Shown here: piece by piece, positions 1-8,769 of the stretch
Layout: every line of letters begins with the position of its first letter
Numbering within the stretch: position 1 is the stretch's first letter
Origin: Spirochaetia bacterium
Lineage (GTDB): Bacteria > Spirochaetota > Spirochaetia > Treponematales > Breznakiellaceae
DNA length: 64,000 bases
Assembly (NCBI GenBank): GCA_025997795.1
Contig: BNVB01000002.1
Span: 1 to 64,000 of the forward strand
Direction of reading: 5' to 3'
Made by a program: the position numbers and the translations under genes
The notes under the pieces: model-generated
Seen by the model: the letters and a program-made list of their open reading frames with translations, nothing else
Database searches by the model: none
Told to the model about the DNA's origin: nothing

Positions 1-2
1 TA

Positions 3-149
3 CCGGGCGGCGGCGATGAACCCGACGAAGAAAAAAGCCATGCCGGTTCGGCGGCTGGTTACGAACCCCGGCGGCTTATTCCCCTGATTAAGGAAGCGCT
101 GGGTCTGGACCGCCGCCGCAAATTTTGCCCAAATGCCCGTATCGATTAG
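3..149 (+). other. Unidentified partial reading frame at the left edge
   Basis: An open frame enters from the left edge and ends at TAG 147-149. Residues up to about position 122 (ending ..[15 protein letters not shown]) do not look like SerC and I do not recognise them. The last few codons lie inside the left arm of the serC inverted repeat, so the true end of this protein is probably not here. It is probably the tail of an unrelated gene joined to the rearranged serC segment, either by a real rearrangement or by an assembly or amplification chimera. Confidence 0.25.
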
Positions 150-306
150 GGTGATCCGTTTTTTCTTGCCGGGACCTGCTTCTTCCGCCAACCCGGCAGT
201 TGGGCCGCCTTCCACCGCCGCCAGGTTAAGGGGAATCATGGAAAACTGGAGGGATGCCCCGCCCTGGAGAAAAAGCACCCGGTAGTTGGCGGGGATTCCC
301 ATCAGT
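123..306 (-). pseudogene. serC: Inverted internal segment of serC
   Basis: Read on the minus strand, this stretch encodes the SerC segment [15 protein letters not shown] followed by [11 protein letters not shown] and then [16 protein letters not shown]. In phosphoserine aminotransferases this comes directly before the region found on the plus strand from 307 onward. It is therefore the middle of serC lying backwards. Its distal 52 bases (123-174) duplicate 307-358 as an inverted repeat. The first ~65-70 residues expected for SerC are absent from the window. The sequence shows the inversion directly; whether it is biological or an artefact cannot be decided here. Confidence 0.8.
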
Positions 307-358
307 TCCCGGCAAGAAAAAACGGATCACCCTAATCGATACGGGCATTTGGGCAAAA
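123..358. repeat. 52-bp perfect inverted repeat flanking 132 bp in serC
   Basis: Bases 123-174 are the exact reverse complement of 307-358, with a 132-bp spacer (175-306). Both arms carry the same serC codons ([14 protein letters not shown]). Flipping the spacer would give an uninterrupted sense serC reading from about residue 70, but would not restore the N-terminus. Long perfect arms made of coding sequence fit a fold-back template switch, as in replication or whole-genome amplification chimeras. Confidence 0.9.
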
Positions 359-1138
359 AAGGCCGCCGATGAAGCTGCCAAATATGCCGAGGTAAACATC
401 GCCGCTTCCTCCAAGGACAAGGCCTATACCTATATTCCCGACGCTCCCGCACCCGGCCCCGATGACGCCTACTATCACATCACCTGGAACAATACGATTG
501 TGGGAACCAAATGGCCCGCCATCCCCGATACAGGTACAGTACCTCTGGTAACGGATCTTTCCAGCGCTATCCTCTCGGAACCGCTGGATGTTTCCCGTTT
601 TGCCCTTATCTATGCGGGGGCCCAAAAAAACCTGGGGCCCGCGGGAACCACCGTGGTGATTATCCGGGAGGATCTTCTTGGCAAAGCCCCCGGCTGGGTT
701 CCGGCCATGCTCCGTTACGACATCCATGACAAAGAAGGGTCCATGTACAATACCCCGCCCTGTTACGGGATCTATGTTATAGGCCTTGTACTGCAATGGC
801 TTAAGGACCTGGGAGGGGCAGAGTTTATTGCCAAGATCAACCGGGAAAAGGCGGCGTTGATCTACGATTACCTTGAATCAAGCAAAGCCTTTTATTCCCC
901 GGTGGATAAAAACTGCCGGAGCCTGATGAACATTCCCTTTGTACCTCGGGAAAACAATGCGGACCGCAAGGCGGAAATTGAAAAACGATTTGTGGCCGAA
1001 GCGGCGGCGGCGGGCCTTGTAAACCTGGCAGGACACCGCCTTGTGGGCGGTATGCGGGCCAGCATTTACAATGCCATGCCTGTAGAAGGGGTCAAGGCCC
1101 TTATCGCCTTTATGGAAAACTTTGAAAAAACCCTGTAA
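305..1138 (+). CDS. serC: Phosphoserine aminotransferase SerC (5'-disrupted)
   Basis: SerC is a class V PLP aminotransferase that makes O-phospho-L-serine from 3-phosphohydroxypyruvate and glutamate in the cytosol. The frame from about 305 carries the large and small domains without their start. The PLP lysine lies in [12 protein letters not shown], and the family pattern is clear through [20 protein letters not shown] and [12 protein letters not shown] to the normal C-terminus. About 100 N-terminal residues are missing or inverted (see 123-306), so this copy is not translatable as a complete enzyme as written. An apparent upstream ATG at 254 lies in inverted DNA and is not a real start. serA follows 14 bases downstream, so the two form a serine-biosynthesis operon. 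Confidence 0.85.
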   Translation, partial: VPGKKKRITLIDTGIWAKKAADEAAKYAEVNIAASSKDKAYTYIPDAPAPGPDDAYYHITWNNTIVGTKWPAIPDTGTVPLVTDLSSAILSEPLDVSRFALIYAGAQKNLGPAGTTVVIIREDLLGKAPGWVPAMLRYDIHDKEGSMYNTPPCYGIYVIGLVLQWLKDLGGAEFIAKINREKAALIYDYLESSKAFYSPVDKNCRSLMNIPFVPRENNADRKAEIEKRFVAEAAAAGLVNLAGHRLVGGMRASIYNAMPVEGVKALIAFMENFEKTL

Positions 1139-1152
1139 CAAAAGGAGCGTTT

Positions 1153-2322
1153 ATGTTTCGCATACAAACGATGAATAAAATTTCCCCCCTGGGGCTGGAA
1201 CTGTTTCCCCGGGACAAGTACGAGGTGGCCAGCGAGATCCCCAACCCCCACGCCATTCTGGTACGCAGCGCGGACCTCCATTCGGTAACGATTCCCGGGT
1301 CGGTGCTGGCCATAGGCCGGGCCGGAGCGGGGGTCAACAATATCCCCATTCCCGCCTGCAGCGATAGGGGGATTGCGGTATTTAACACCCCCGGCGGCAA
1401 CGCAAACGCAGTAAAAGAACTGGCCATCGCTGCGCTGCTCATTTCATCCCGGAATATCCTGGGGGGCTGGGCATGGGGTTCAAACGTGGCAAACCGGGCC
1501 GACGAAGTGCCGGAACTGGTGGAAAAGGAAAAGAGCAAATTCGAAGGTCCCGAATTGCGGGGCAAAACCCTTGGCGTGGTGGGCCTGGGGGCCATAGGGG
1601 TAATGGTGGCCAACGATGCCCTGGCCCTGGGTATGCAGGTTACCGGCTACGACCCCTACATTTCCGTGGAGGCCGCCTGGAACCTTTCCCATTCGGTGGA
1701 ACGGGCCGATACCCTGGAGGGGCTCCTGGCCAGGGCGGACTATGTAAGCCTCCACCTGCCCTTAAGTGATGCAACAAAGGGCCTTCTGGACGCAGGAAAA
1801 TTCCGGGTTATGAAAAAGGGCGCCCGTATCGTAAACCTGGCCCGTGGAGGCCTGGTGAACGAGGCGGACATCATCGAAGCTCTTAAAAGCGGTAAACTGG
1901 CCGCCTATGTAACGGATTTTCCTACGGCAGAACTGCTGGCAGTACCCCAGGCAATCTGCATACCCCACCTGGGGGCTTCCACCCCCGAGGCGGAAGACAA
2001 CTGCGCGGTTATGGCGGTGCGGCAGCTTATGGACTACCTGGAAACGGGGACTATCAAAAATTCGGTGAATTTCCCCCGGTGCAAGCTGGAATTCCGTTCT
2101 CCTCACCGGCTCCTTGTGGCAAACCGGAATATCCCCAATATGGTGGGCCAAATTACCACCATTCTGGCGGAGGCGTCGATCAACATTACCGATCTGATTA
2201 ACCACCACCAGAAGGATTATGCCTACAACATTATTGATACCGAACAAAATCTACCCCAGGAACAGCTGGAAAAACTTATCGCCATAAACGGGGTTATCCG
2301 GGTTAGGGTGCTGGATCGCTAG
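1153..2322 (+). CDS. serA: D-3-phosphoglycerate dehydrogenase SerA
   Basis: SerA oxidises 3-phosphoglycerate to 3-phosphohydroxypyruvate with NAD, the first step of serine synthesis and upstream of SerC. The 389-residue protein has a catalytic domain wrapped around a Rossmann domain. The dinucleotide motif is VVGLGAIG, the substrate arginine lies in NLARGGLVNE, and the catalytic histidine in PHLGASTPEAE. The last ~75 residues (NIPNMVGQITTILAEA onward) form an ACT domain, which usually binds serine for feedback control. The length matches the short SerA type. A good ribosome site (AAAGGAG) precedes the ATG by a few bases. It lies immediately after serC. Confidence 0.95.
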   Translation: MFRIQTMNKISPLGLELFPRDKYEVASEIPNPHAILVRSADLHSVTIPGSVLAIGRAGAGVNNIPIPACSDRGIAVFNTPGGNANAVKELAIAALLISSRNILGGWAWGSNVANRADEVPELVEKEKSKFEGPELRGKTLGVVGLGAIGVMVANDALALGMQVTGYDPYISVEAAWNLSHSVERADTLEGLLARADYVSLHLPLSDATKGLLDAGKFRVMKKGARIVNLARGGLVNEADIIEALKSGKLAAYVTDFPTAELLAVPQAICIPHLGASTPEAEDNCAVMAVRQLMDYLETGTIKNSVNFPRCKLEFRSPHRLLVANRNIPNMVGQITTILAEASINITDLINHHQKDYAYNIIDTEQNLPQEQLEKLIAINGVIRVRVLDR

Positions 2323-2335
2323 GAAAAAAGTGGTC

Positions 2336-2365
2336 TTGCCAGATTCCCTAGATATGGCTTAGTAT
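2336..2365 (+). promoter_or_regulatory. Promoter of the HEAT-repeat gene (leaderless)
   Basis: TTGCCA (2336-2341), an 18-bp spacer and TAGTAT (2360-2365) precede the ATG at 2373 by 7 bases. An ATG at 2367 would lie upstream of the expected transcript start, so the promoter argues for the 2373 start and a leaderless mRNA. Confidence 0.55.
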
Positions 2366-2372
2366 TATGGGT

Positions 2373-3590
2373 ATGAAACGGATCATAGCATTTTTGGCGG
2401 TTTTTGCCATTATTTCGGGCGCAGTAAACGCCCAGGAAGCTCAGAGCCCGGCGCAAAGTCCGGCCCAGGGCCAGAGTCAAAATACGGCTGCGCCGGATTT
2501 TTTTACCCAGCAATACGATGCCCAGACTACCATGGCTGGACGGCTGGGGGTGGTACGGAATGCCGAAACCGCCGGGGATGCTGGGGCCGATTTTTATGCC
2601 CATGCCCTGGATGTTATGCTTAGGGACCTTCCCAATCTACGGGGATCCACCGAGGCTGGGGCCGCCGATAACCTGGCAAGGCTTTTTGCGGCCAAACTGG
2701 GGGATGCCCAGTATACCGCCGCAGGGCCCAATCTGTGGCGGGTGGTAGAGAATTTTACCAATCCGCTGGTAAAGGCCGAAACCCTTACCGCCCTGGGCAA
2801 GGCTCAGGCTGTCTCCTATATTCCCCATGTAATTCAGGTGTTACAGGACATAAACCTGGAACCCGGCGAAGACCCCATGATTCGGGAACAGGTTGCCTTT
2901 GGAGCCATTGTCGCTCTGGAAGAATTCAAGGATAGTTCCGGTTACCTGCCGGTTTTCTTTGTTACCACCGGCTGGTATACGGACCGGCTTAAAAACCGGG
3001 CCAGGGAAGCGCTGCCCAAAATTATGGATAACCCCACGGAACCGCTTGTTTCGGTAATCAAGAGCAGTTCCTATAATTATGCGGTAAAATATACCGCCCT
3101 CCAGACCCTGGAAGCTTCGGAGGTAACCAGCCAGCAGAAATCACAGGGGGCAGTTGCCTCCCTTACCGAGGTCTGGCGGACAAGTACCAATGTTGTGACT
3201 CAGCGGTCTATTTTAATCAGCACCCGCAAGCTTTCCTTAAACATGATCCGCCGTTACGGAACCGAAGATACCAATGTGTATCCGCTTTTGGAACGGTGTT
3301 ACCGGGAAGGCAGTGATACGGAAGAACAAATTGCCGCCGTTGCCGCTCTTTCTGCCCTGGCTACCGACGATTCGGTCCGCAGGCTTTCCGGGTTTCTCTA
3401 CGATATTAATACCCGGCTTGCCCGGGGCAGCCTTACTGCGGAAGATGAACGGCTGGTCCGGGTACTTATCCCCGCTCTGGGAAATACCGGCCGGCCCCTG
3501 GCAAGGAACGCCCTGCGGTCGGTACTGCAGGCAGACTGGACCGGCGCTGTTCAGCGGCTGGCCCAGGATGCACTCAAAAAAATTCAGTAA
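2373..3590 (+). CDS. Secreted HEAT-repeat-like protein
   Basis: I do not recognise a named family. The protein (about 405 residues) begins with a clean signal peptide (MKRIIAFLAVFAIISGAVNAQ, cut after NAQ), so it is exported to the periplasm or outer surface. A Gln/Ala/Pro-rich linker follows. The rest consists of repeated helical pairs with alanine, leucine and proline spacing typical of HEAT/ARM-like scaffolds (for example KAETLTALGKAQAVSYIPHV and AAVAALSALATDDSVRRLSG). Such repeats usually bind other proteins, but no partner is evident. It has its own promoter and is monocistronic, with a hairpin after it. Start 2373 is chosen over 2367 because of promoter spacing and the typical MKR signal start. 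Confidence 0.75.
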   Translation: MKRIIAFLAVFAIISGAVNAQEAQSPAQSPAQGQSQNTAAPDFFTQQYDAQTTMAGRLGVVRNAETAGDAGADFYAHALDVMLRDLPNLRGSTEAGAADNLARLFAAKLGDAQYTAAGPNLWRVVENFTNPLVKAETLTALGKAQAVSYIPHVIQVLQDINLEPGEDPMIREQVAFGAIVALEEFKDSSGYLPVFFVTTGWYTDRLKNRAREALPKIMDNPTEPLVSVIKSSSYNYAVKYTALQTLEASEVTSQQKSQGAVASLTEVWRTSTNVVTQRSILISTRKLSLNMIRRYGTEDTNVYPLLERCYREGSDTEEQIAAVAALSALATDDSVRRLSGFLYDINTRLARGSLTAEDERLVRVLIPALGNTGRPLARNALRSVLQADWTGAVQRLAQDALKKIQ

Positions 3591-3603
3591 CTGCAAAAAA
3601 AAG

Positions 3604-3623
3604 GCGGGCCTTCTTGGGCCCGC
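3604..3623. terminator. Intrinsic hairpin after the HEAT-repeat gene
   Basis: GCGGGCC (3604-3610) pairs with GGCCCGC (3617-3623). On the minus strand the hairpin is followed by a long T run (complement of the A run at 3594-3602), so it would stop transcription coming through from proS. On the plus strand the U tract is weak. Confidence 0.6.
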
Positions 3624-3630
3624 TATTCCC

Positions 3631-3660
3631 TTGACCAAGGTGCTTAACGGGGTTTATACT
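3631..3660 (+). promoter_or_regulatory. Strong promoter of the IIA-type gene (leaderless)
   Basis: TTGACC (3631-3636), an 18-bp spacer and TATACT (3655-3660) are followed by only six bases before the ATG at 3667. No ribosome site fits in that space, so the transcript should start at or near the A of the ATG. Confidence 0.7.
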
Positions 3661-3666
3661 GTAGTC

Positions 3667-4113
3667 ATGAACCTTAAGACAGTACTGACAAAGGATACCA
3701 TCAGCCTTCATTTGAAGGGAACCTCAAAAGAAGAAATCATCAACGAACTCCTGGATATCCTTGTCTCGGCAGACAAGATACAGGATCGGGCGGCAGCTTA
3801 TGCCGCAGTCATGGACCGGGAACAGAAAATGTCCACCGGTATGAAACACGGTATTGCCATACCTCACGGGAAAAGCGCCACCATCAAGGATCTGGTTGCC
3901 TGTATCGGTATTTCCGATACAGCGGTGGATTTTGATTCTCTGGATCATGAACCGTGCCGTATTTTTATCATGACCCTCTCGCCGCTGGAAAAAACCGGGC
4001 CCCATCTTCAGTTTTTGGCGGAAGTAAGCCTGCTCTTTAAGAGTTCCGAAAAACGGGCGGAGATCCTTAAGGCACAAAGTTCCGAGGATATCCTTAAAAT
4101 ACTGGCGGAATGA
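3667..4113 (+). CDS. PTS IIA domain protein, PtsN/fructose type
   Basis: This 148-residue protein is a stand-alone EIIA domain of the mannitol/fructose/nitrogen (PtsN) class. The phosphorylatable histidine lies in HGIAIPHGKSA (about residue 60), in the family's usual place, and the C-terminal half (LQFLAEVSLLFKSSEKRAEI) is typical. Spirochaetes often lack a complete sugar PTS, so EIIA proteins like this are generally taken as regulators of metabolism or transport rather than sugar carriers; that role is inferred here. The start at 3667 is fixed by the promoter 6 bases upstream, and an in-frame extension further upstream runs through the preceding gene and hairpin. It converges with proS, separated by 4 bases. 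Confidence 0.85.
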   Translation: MNLKTVLTKDTISLHLKGTSKEEIINELLDILVSADKIQDRAAAYAAVMDREQKMSTGMKHGIAIPHGKSATIKDLVACIGISDTAVDFDSLDHEPCRIFIMTLSPLEKTGPHLQFLAEVSLLFKSSEKRAEILKAQSSEDILKILAE

Positions 4114-4117
4114 GGCT

Positions 4118-5971
4118 CTAGCCGTTTAGTTCTGCCAGTTCTTTTTTTACCGATTCCGCAATTTCTGCCGCCGTTTCGTTTAACGGGGTTAGTTTTGTAT
4201 CCGTTTGACCCCGGCGTTTTAACTCTACCATAGGTTTTTCTCCTGCCAGGTTTTTATCGCCCACCACAATACGCCAGGGTATGCCAAGCAAATCTGCATC
4301 GTTAAACTTTACTCCCGCCCGTTCGTCCCGGTCGTCAAGTAATACTTCAATGCCCAGCTTTTCCAGTTCCGCCGCCAGTTTGTCGGAGGCTTCCTGTACC
4401 GGTCCCTGGTATTTAATGGGAACGATGATAACATGGTAAGGGGCCGCCGTCATGGGCCAGACAATGCCCGCTTCGTCGTGGTGTTCTTCGATAATGCTGG
4501 CCAAAGTCCGGTCCAGGCCTATGCCATAACACCCCATAAGGGGAATGTGGTTTTTGCCGTTTTCGTCCAGGTAGGAAACTCCCATGGATTGGGTATACTT
4601 GCGGCCAAGTTTAAAGATATGGCCCAGTTCGTTGCCTTTTTTTTCGTAGAGTTCCCCCCCGCAGGCGGGGCAGCGGTCACCGGCCTTGACGGTACGGAGA
4701 TCGGCGGTAAGCCAGGCCTCAAAGTCCCGGCCATAGGCGGCGTGGAGGTAATGTTTGTCTTTTTCCAGGGCCCCGGTAACGGCATCGTTCATGCCGGTAA
4801 CGGTTTGGTCGATGATTACCGGGACCGTGGTTAAGCCCACGGGCCCGGCAAAACCCACCGGTGCGCCGGTAATGCGGATTACGTCCGTATCCGCCGCCAG
4901 GCTTACTTCTGCGGCCTTAAGGAGGGAAGCAAGTTTTACTTCGTTAACGTCCAGATCCCCCCGGATAGCCACGGCAAAAAAGGCTTCCGGATAAGCCGGA
5001 GACGTACCGGTCCCGGAAGCGGTACTGGCACGGCGTTTTTCCAGATTGTTACCGCCCGGCGCAGCAGACAGATCCAGTTCTACATTAACTGCTTTATAGA
5101 TCAGCGTTTTAATAAAACTGTTTGCGCTGGTTTTAAGGAAAACGCAGAGTTCATCGATGGTCTTAACTTCCGGGGTGTCGATTTTTTCGATGGCCGGAGT
5201 ATTGGCGGCGGCTCCCTTTGCCAGTTCGAGAGAAAACCGGGGGCTGTAATCAAGTTTACACTCGGCCTTTTCTACATTGGCCGCATAATCGCAGCTTTTA
5301 CAGAGGAGCAGCGTATTGTCCCCTATCTCGCTTTCTACCATAAATTCTTCGGACCCCGAACCGCCCATGGCTCCGGAATCGGCCCGGACGGGAATTACCG
5401 TTAAACCGCAGCGTTTAAAAATTCGCCGGTATGCCTGGCCCTGGACCTGGTAATGTTCATCCAGACTTTCTTCGTTGGTATGGAAGGAATAGGCATCCTT
5501 CATGACAAATTCCCTGCCCCGCATAAGACCGTACCTGGGGCGAATTTCGTCCCGGTACTTGGTGTTGATCTGGTAGAGCGAAAGGGGCAGCTGGCGGTAA
5601 CTGGAAAGTTCATCCCGGACCAGGCTGGTAAAAACTTCTTCCGCCGTGGGGGAAACTACAAAATCAGCACCCAGGCGGTTTTTAACCCGGAGTAATGCAT
5701 CGCCCATGGAATCCCAGCGGCCAGATTCTTTCCACAGTTCACCGGGAACTACCACGGTGGGTTTTATTTCCAGGGAACCGGCAGCGTTCATTTCTTCGCG
5801 GATAATGTTTTCTACTTTGCGGAAACACCGGAGCCCCAGCGGCAGGTAGGTAAAGAGGCCGTTGGAAAGTTTGCGGATCATCCCGGCACGGAACATAAGG
5901 CGGTGGCTGGTTATAACCGCATCGCCGGGAACCTCCCGCAGGGTGGGAATAAAGGTCTGGGAAAAATTCAT
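4118..5971 (-). CDS. proS: Prolyl-tRNA synthetase
   Basis: ProS charges tRNA-Pro with proline in the cytosol. The 617-residue length and architecture match the bacterial type with an editing (INS) domain between motifs 2 and 3. Class II motif 2 is seen around RYGLMRGREFVMKDAYSF (about residue 145), motif 3 in GCYGIGLDRTLASIIEE (about residue 480), and the C-terminal anticodon-binding domain follows. The editing domain spans about residues 230-420 and contains a low-complexity Gly/Ser/Thr stretch (about residues 310-330) that looks like a tolerated insertion. A CXXC pair (CPACGG) lies before motif 3. It lies 12 bases after the VWA gene and is probably co-transcribed with it. Confidence 0.95.
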   Translation of the reverse strand: MNFSQTFIPTLREVPGDAVITSHRLMFRAGMIRKLSNGLFTYLPLGLRCFRKVENIIREEMNAAGSLEIKPTVVVPGELWKESGRWDSMGDALLRVKNRLGADFVVSPTAEEVFTSLVRDELSSYRQLPLSLYQINTKYRDEIRPRYGLMRGREFVMKDAYSFHTNEESLDEHYQVQGQAYRRIFKRCGLTVIPVRADSGAMGGSGSEEFMVESEIGDNTLLLCKSCDYAANVEKAECKLDYSPRFSLELAKGAAANTPAIEKIDTPEVKTIDELCVFLKTSANSFIKTLIYKAVNVELDLSAAPGGNNLEKRRASTASGTGTSPAYPEAFFAVAIRGDLDVNEVKLASLLKAAEVSLAADTDVIRITGAPVGFAGPVGLTTVPVIIDQTVTGMNDAVTGALEKDKHYLHAAYGRDFEAWLTADLRTVKAGDRCPACGGELYEKKGNELGHIFKLGRKYTQSMGVSYLDENGKNHIPLMGCYGIGLDRTLASIIEEHHDEAGIVWPMTAAPYHVIIVPIKYQGPVQEASDKLAAELEKLGIEVLLDDRDERAGVKFNDADLLGIPWRIVVGDKNLAGEKPMVELKRRGQTDTKLTPLNETAAEIAESVKKELAELNG

Positions 5972-5983
5972 GTTCGTTCGTTC

Positions 5984-7120
5984 CTATCGCAGGGTGATGC
6001 GGACTACCCGCCCGTTTGCAAGTCCTATCACGCCTTTAAGATTGTGTGTTCCCGCTTTTTTGTAGGGCGAAGTATCCGCCAGGGCCTGGGAATCGAGGGT
6101 TTGTACCGTAACTCCCAGGAGGCTTCGCTGTAAGCGGAGTATCTGGTTGTTTTCGTTTCCTATGCCGGGCAAAATTACCGCAGGAGAATTAAGTGTTATG
6201 CCCCCCAGCGGCGAAATACGCCGGATAATCGTTTCCTGTTCATCGGTGATTACGAATTCTTTGGTTTTAAATACCGCTCTAACCAAAAGGGCAAGCAGGA
6301 TAAGGAGCAGGAGAAGAACAACGGCCAGGCCGATAAGAACCGGGACGGGAATTCCCCAGGATGCGGCAAGGCGGCGAAGGAAACCCATAAAACCGGCATT
6401 AAGCGCTTCCTGCCGCCGGGCTTCTGCTTCCGCCTCTGCACGAAGGCGCGCTTCTTCTTCCTCCAGCTGGTTTAGCTTGGAAACAGCGTTAATGTCCAGG
6501 CCTGCATCGGTGGTTTGCAGTTCCGAACCGGGAATAAGTCCCGCTATATCACCGGCGGCGGTTTTGCCGCCAATGCCGATTACATAGAGGAACCAGCTGC
6601 CCCGGGAAACTCTGTCGCCCAGGGCTTTAAAACGGGGGTCCTGGGAAATATCCGCCCCCCAGTATTTGCTCTGTCTTGATGGTCTGTTTTCCCCGTCGGT
6701 GATAAAAAGAATAACCCGCCTAACTCCGGCTTCTTCCCGCCGTTCCAGAATTTCCGCAAGTTTTTCCAGCGCCATGCCGATGTCTGTTTGGTTATTGTCC
6801 GGTTCTAATTTAGAGAGGTCTGCTTTGAGTAAAGCCCTGTCTGCACCGGAAGTGATAGACCGGGTAAACTGTTCTTCTGCGGAATCGCCAAAGGTTACCA
6901 GGGTAAAGTTGTCCCCGTCTTTAAGGAGATTGCCGATTACCTCGCTGTCCAGGTAATTCTGAACATTGGTAAACTTTTCTCCCTGCATACTGCCGGAAAC
7001 ATCAAGGACAACAAATACATCCCGCTTGGGGGCATCCCTATCCTCCTGGGTTTGTGTAAAAAGAAAGCCAGGGATAAACAACAAAAGGATAAGCAGGCTT
7101 TTATATTGGCGTTTTTTCAT
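5984..7120 (-). CDS. VWA-domain membrane protein
   Basis: The protein (378 residues) starts with a signal peptide (MKKRQYKSLLILLLFIPGF) followed by a von Willebrand A domain. The metal-ion-dependent adhesion site is complete: DVSGSMQG near residue 40, a threonine in the NNQTDIG loop, and ITDGENR near residue 145. A charged coiled-coil-like stretch (about residues 235-260) leads to a transmembrane helix (PVPVLIGLAVVLLLLLILLA) and a small C-terminal domain. VWA proteins of this layout display a ligand-binding domain on the outer face of the inner membrane, but the partner is unknown. Start 7120 is chosen because GGAGGTGAT sits directly before the ATG and because the signal peptide begins there. 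Confidence 0.85.
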   Translation of the reverse strand: MKKRQYKSLLILLLFIPGFLFTQTQEDRDAPKRDVFVVLDVSGSMQGEKFTNVQNYLDSEVIGNLLKDGDNFTLVTFGDSAEEQFTRSITSGADRALLKADLSKLEPDNNQTDIGMALEKLAEILERREEAGVRRVILFITDGENRPSRQSKYWGADISQDPRFKALGDRVSRGSWFLYVIGIGGKTAAGDIAGLIPGSELQTTDAGLDINAVSKLNQLEEEEARLRAEAEAEARRQEALNAGFMGFLRRLAASWGIPVPVLIGLAVVLLLLLILLALLVRAVFKTKEFVITDEQETIIRRISPLGGITLNSPAVILPGIGNENNQILRLQRSLLGVTVQTLDSQALADTSPYKKAGTHNLKGVIGLANGRVVRITLR

Positions 7121-7146
7121 ATCACCTCCACAGCGTATGTGAAGGC

Positions 7147-7175
7147 AGTATAAGCTAAAGAGAGAAAAAAAACAA
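7147..7175 (-). promoter_or_regulatory. Promoter of the VWA-proS transcription unit
   Basis: On the minus strand TTGTTT (7175-7170), a 17-bp spacer and TATACT (7152-7147) lie upstream of the VWA start at 7120. This gene has a normal leader with a strong GGAGGTGAT ribosome site. Confidence 0.55.
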
Positions 7176-7204
7176 GGCATTTTTCAAGTAAAAGGCAGCG
7201 CTTA

Positions 7205-8287
7205 TTACGAAACGGCCCCGGAACTGGTGGTCCGCAGTAATTCTTCGCGGGCGGAAAGTTTGAGCGTTTCAAAAAGTTCCGCCACATCCCCCTGCATCAC
7301 CAGATCCAGTTTGTAGAGGGTCAGGTTAACCCGGTGGTCCGTCAGGCGGTTCTGGGGAAAATTGTAGGTTCTGATCCGTTCCGACCTGTCCCCTGAACCT
7401 ATCTGGCTTTTCCGGGCTTCTGCCCGCTCATTGGCCGCCCGGGTTTCTTCCAGTTCGTAGATCCGGGCCCGGAGTATCCGCATGGCCTTGGCCTTGTTTT
7501 TAATCTGGCTCTTTTCGTCCTGGCAGTGAACGGTAACCCCCGTGGGCAGGTGGATAATGCGTACTGCCGAGTCGGTGGTATTAACGCACTGGCCGCCGGG
7601 CCCGCCGGCCCGCATCACATCAATGCGAAGGTCATCTGGTTTTATGTCAATTTCCGTTTCGTCCGCCTCGGGTAATACCGCCACGGTTACCGCCGAAGTA
7701 TGGATGCGGCCCGATGCTTCTGTGGCGGGAACCCGCTGTACCCGGTGAACCCCGGATTCATAACGGAGATTTTCGTACACATTGCTGCCGCTGATGGAAA
7801 AAACAATTTCCTTAAAGCCCCCCAGCTCTGTTTCGTTGGAACTCATAATTTCAAATTTCCAGCCCCGGGTTTCGGCAAACCGGGAATACATCCGGTACAA
7901 ATCTGAAGCAAAGAGAGCCGCTTCGTCTCCTCCCGTACCTGCCCGGATTTCCATGATAATGTTTTTTTCGTCCAGCGGATCCCGGGGAATAAGCAAAAAC
8001 TTAAGCCTGTCGTCGGCATCTTTAAGCCGGGTTTCAAGCTCCTTTAGTTCCTCCCTGGCCAGTTCTTTCATGCCCGGATCTTTTTCGTCCTGTACCATGG
8101 CCCGGGCCCCCTCAAGCTGTTCCGCCAGGGTCTCCATTTCTTTGGCTGCCCCGGCCACCGCATTAAGGTGGGAGTATTCCTTCATGGTGTCCCGGTATTT
8201 ATGCTGATCCCGTACCAGCTGTGGATCTTCTATCAGTTTTTGAACTTCGCCATAGCGGCGGAGCAGAGATTCAAGACGTTCACTCAT
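7205..8287 (-). CDS. prfA: Peptide chain release factor 1
   Basis: RF1 recognises UAA and UAG stop codons and releases the peptide from the ribosome. The 360-residue protein shows the codon-recognition PAT tripeptide ([17 protein letters not shown], near residue 190) that separates RF1 from RF2. The catalytic GGQ loop lies in [19 protein letters not shown], with Cys where many RF1 proteins have His after the Gln. The N-terminal coiled coil and C-terminal domain are of normal length. Start 8287 ([11 protein letters not shown]) is chosen because GGAGG lies about 10 bases before it; a longer frame upstream has no signal. No prmC methyltransferase gene is visible beside it. Confidence 0.95.
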   Translation of the reverse strand: MSERLESLLRRYGEVQKLIEDPQLVRDQHKYRDTMKEYSHLNAVAGAAKEMETLAEQLEGARAMVQDEKDPGMKELAREELKELETRLKDADDRLKFLLIPRDPLDEKNIIMEIRAGTGGDEAALFASDLYRMYSRFAETRGWKFEIMSSNETELGGFKEIVFSISGSNVYENLRYESGVHRVQRVPATEASGRIHTSAVTVAVLPEADETEIDIKPDDLRIDVMRAGGPGGQCVNTTDSAVRIIHLPTGVTVHCQDEKSQIKNKAKAMRILRARIYELEETRAANERAEARKSQIGSGDRSERIRTYNFPQNRLTDHRVNLTLYKLDLVMQGDVAELFETLKLSAREELLRTTSSGAVS

Positions 8288-8349
8288 AGAAAGGCCGCCT
8301 CCTGGCGGCGAATGACTATACAATACACTAAAAATCTGCAATACTCAAG

Positions 8350-8769
8350 TTGTGGAGGGCGGGGATAATTTTTAGCGATCTTATAGAAAAAATAAAAGAC
8401 GGCATTTCCCGTTTTCCGGATCTGGTGAAGGATCATTTTCGTGTGGTTATAATCATAACTGCGGCCTTTTTAGTGATCATCCTGCTTCTTCTGGTTCTTG
8501 CCGTGGTAGTCCCGTCCCATCAAAAGAGCGAAACGGAAACAAAAAAACCGGTTTCCGAACTTTCTGCCGATACTGTTCCGGCGGAAGATTTTTTCCTCCC
8601 CTATGAACCCGACTTTGTTCCCGATGTGCTTTTGGAACGGGAACCCAGAGACGGCTGGACAGAAGAAGATGCCCGGCCCTTCTGGACCGATCCTAAAGAA
8701 GGGAACGAGGAAGCCTGGCGGAAACGAATAAAACAGGGAGTAGATTCCCTTTTGGAGCATGTGCCATGA
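8350..8769 (+). CDS. Single-pass membrane protein of unknown function
   Basis: The protein has a short amphipathic N-terminus, one transmembrane helix (VVIIITAAFLVIILLLLVLAV) and an acidic, proline-rich exterior tail of about 80 residues. No family is recognised. The start is uncertain. TTG at 8350 has a possible -10 box (AATACT) four bases upstream, while a GGAGG at 8354-8358 would instead favour ATA 8365 or ATT 8368; no ATG is available before the membrane helix. Its stop overlaps the start of the next lipoprotein gene (ATGA), so the two are translationally coupled and probably act together in the envelope. Confidence 0.6.
   Translation: MWRAGIIFSDLIEKIKDGISRFPDLVKDHFRVVIIITAAFLVIILLLLVLAVVVPSHQKSETETKKPVSELSADTVPAEDFFLPYEPDFVPDVLLEREPRDGWTEEDARPFWTDPKEGNEEAWRKRIKQGVDSLLEHVP

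Noticed and set aside
254..304. ATG at 254 as the serC start
   Set aside because: It lies in the inverted segment; the codons before 305 do not match any SerC N-terminus.
3274..3666. A longer in-frame 5' extension of the IIA gene
   Set aside because: It runs antisense-frame through the HEAT-repeat gene, across a hairpin and through the promoter. The domain starts at 3667.
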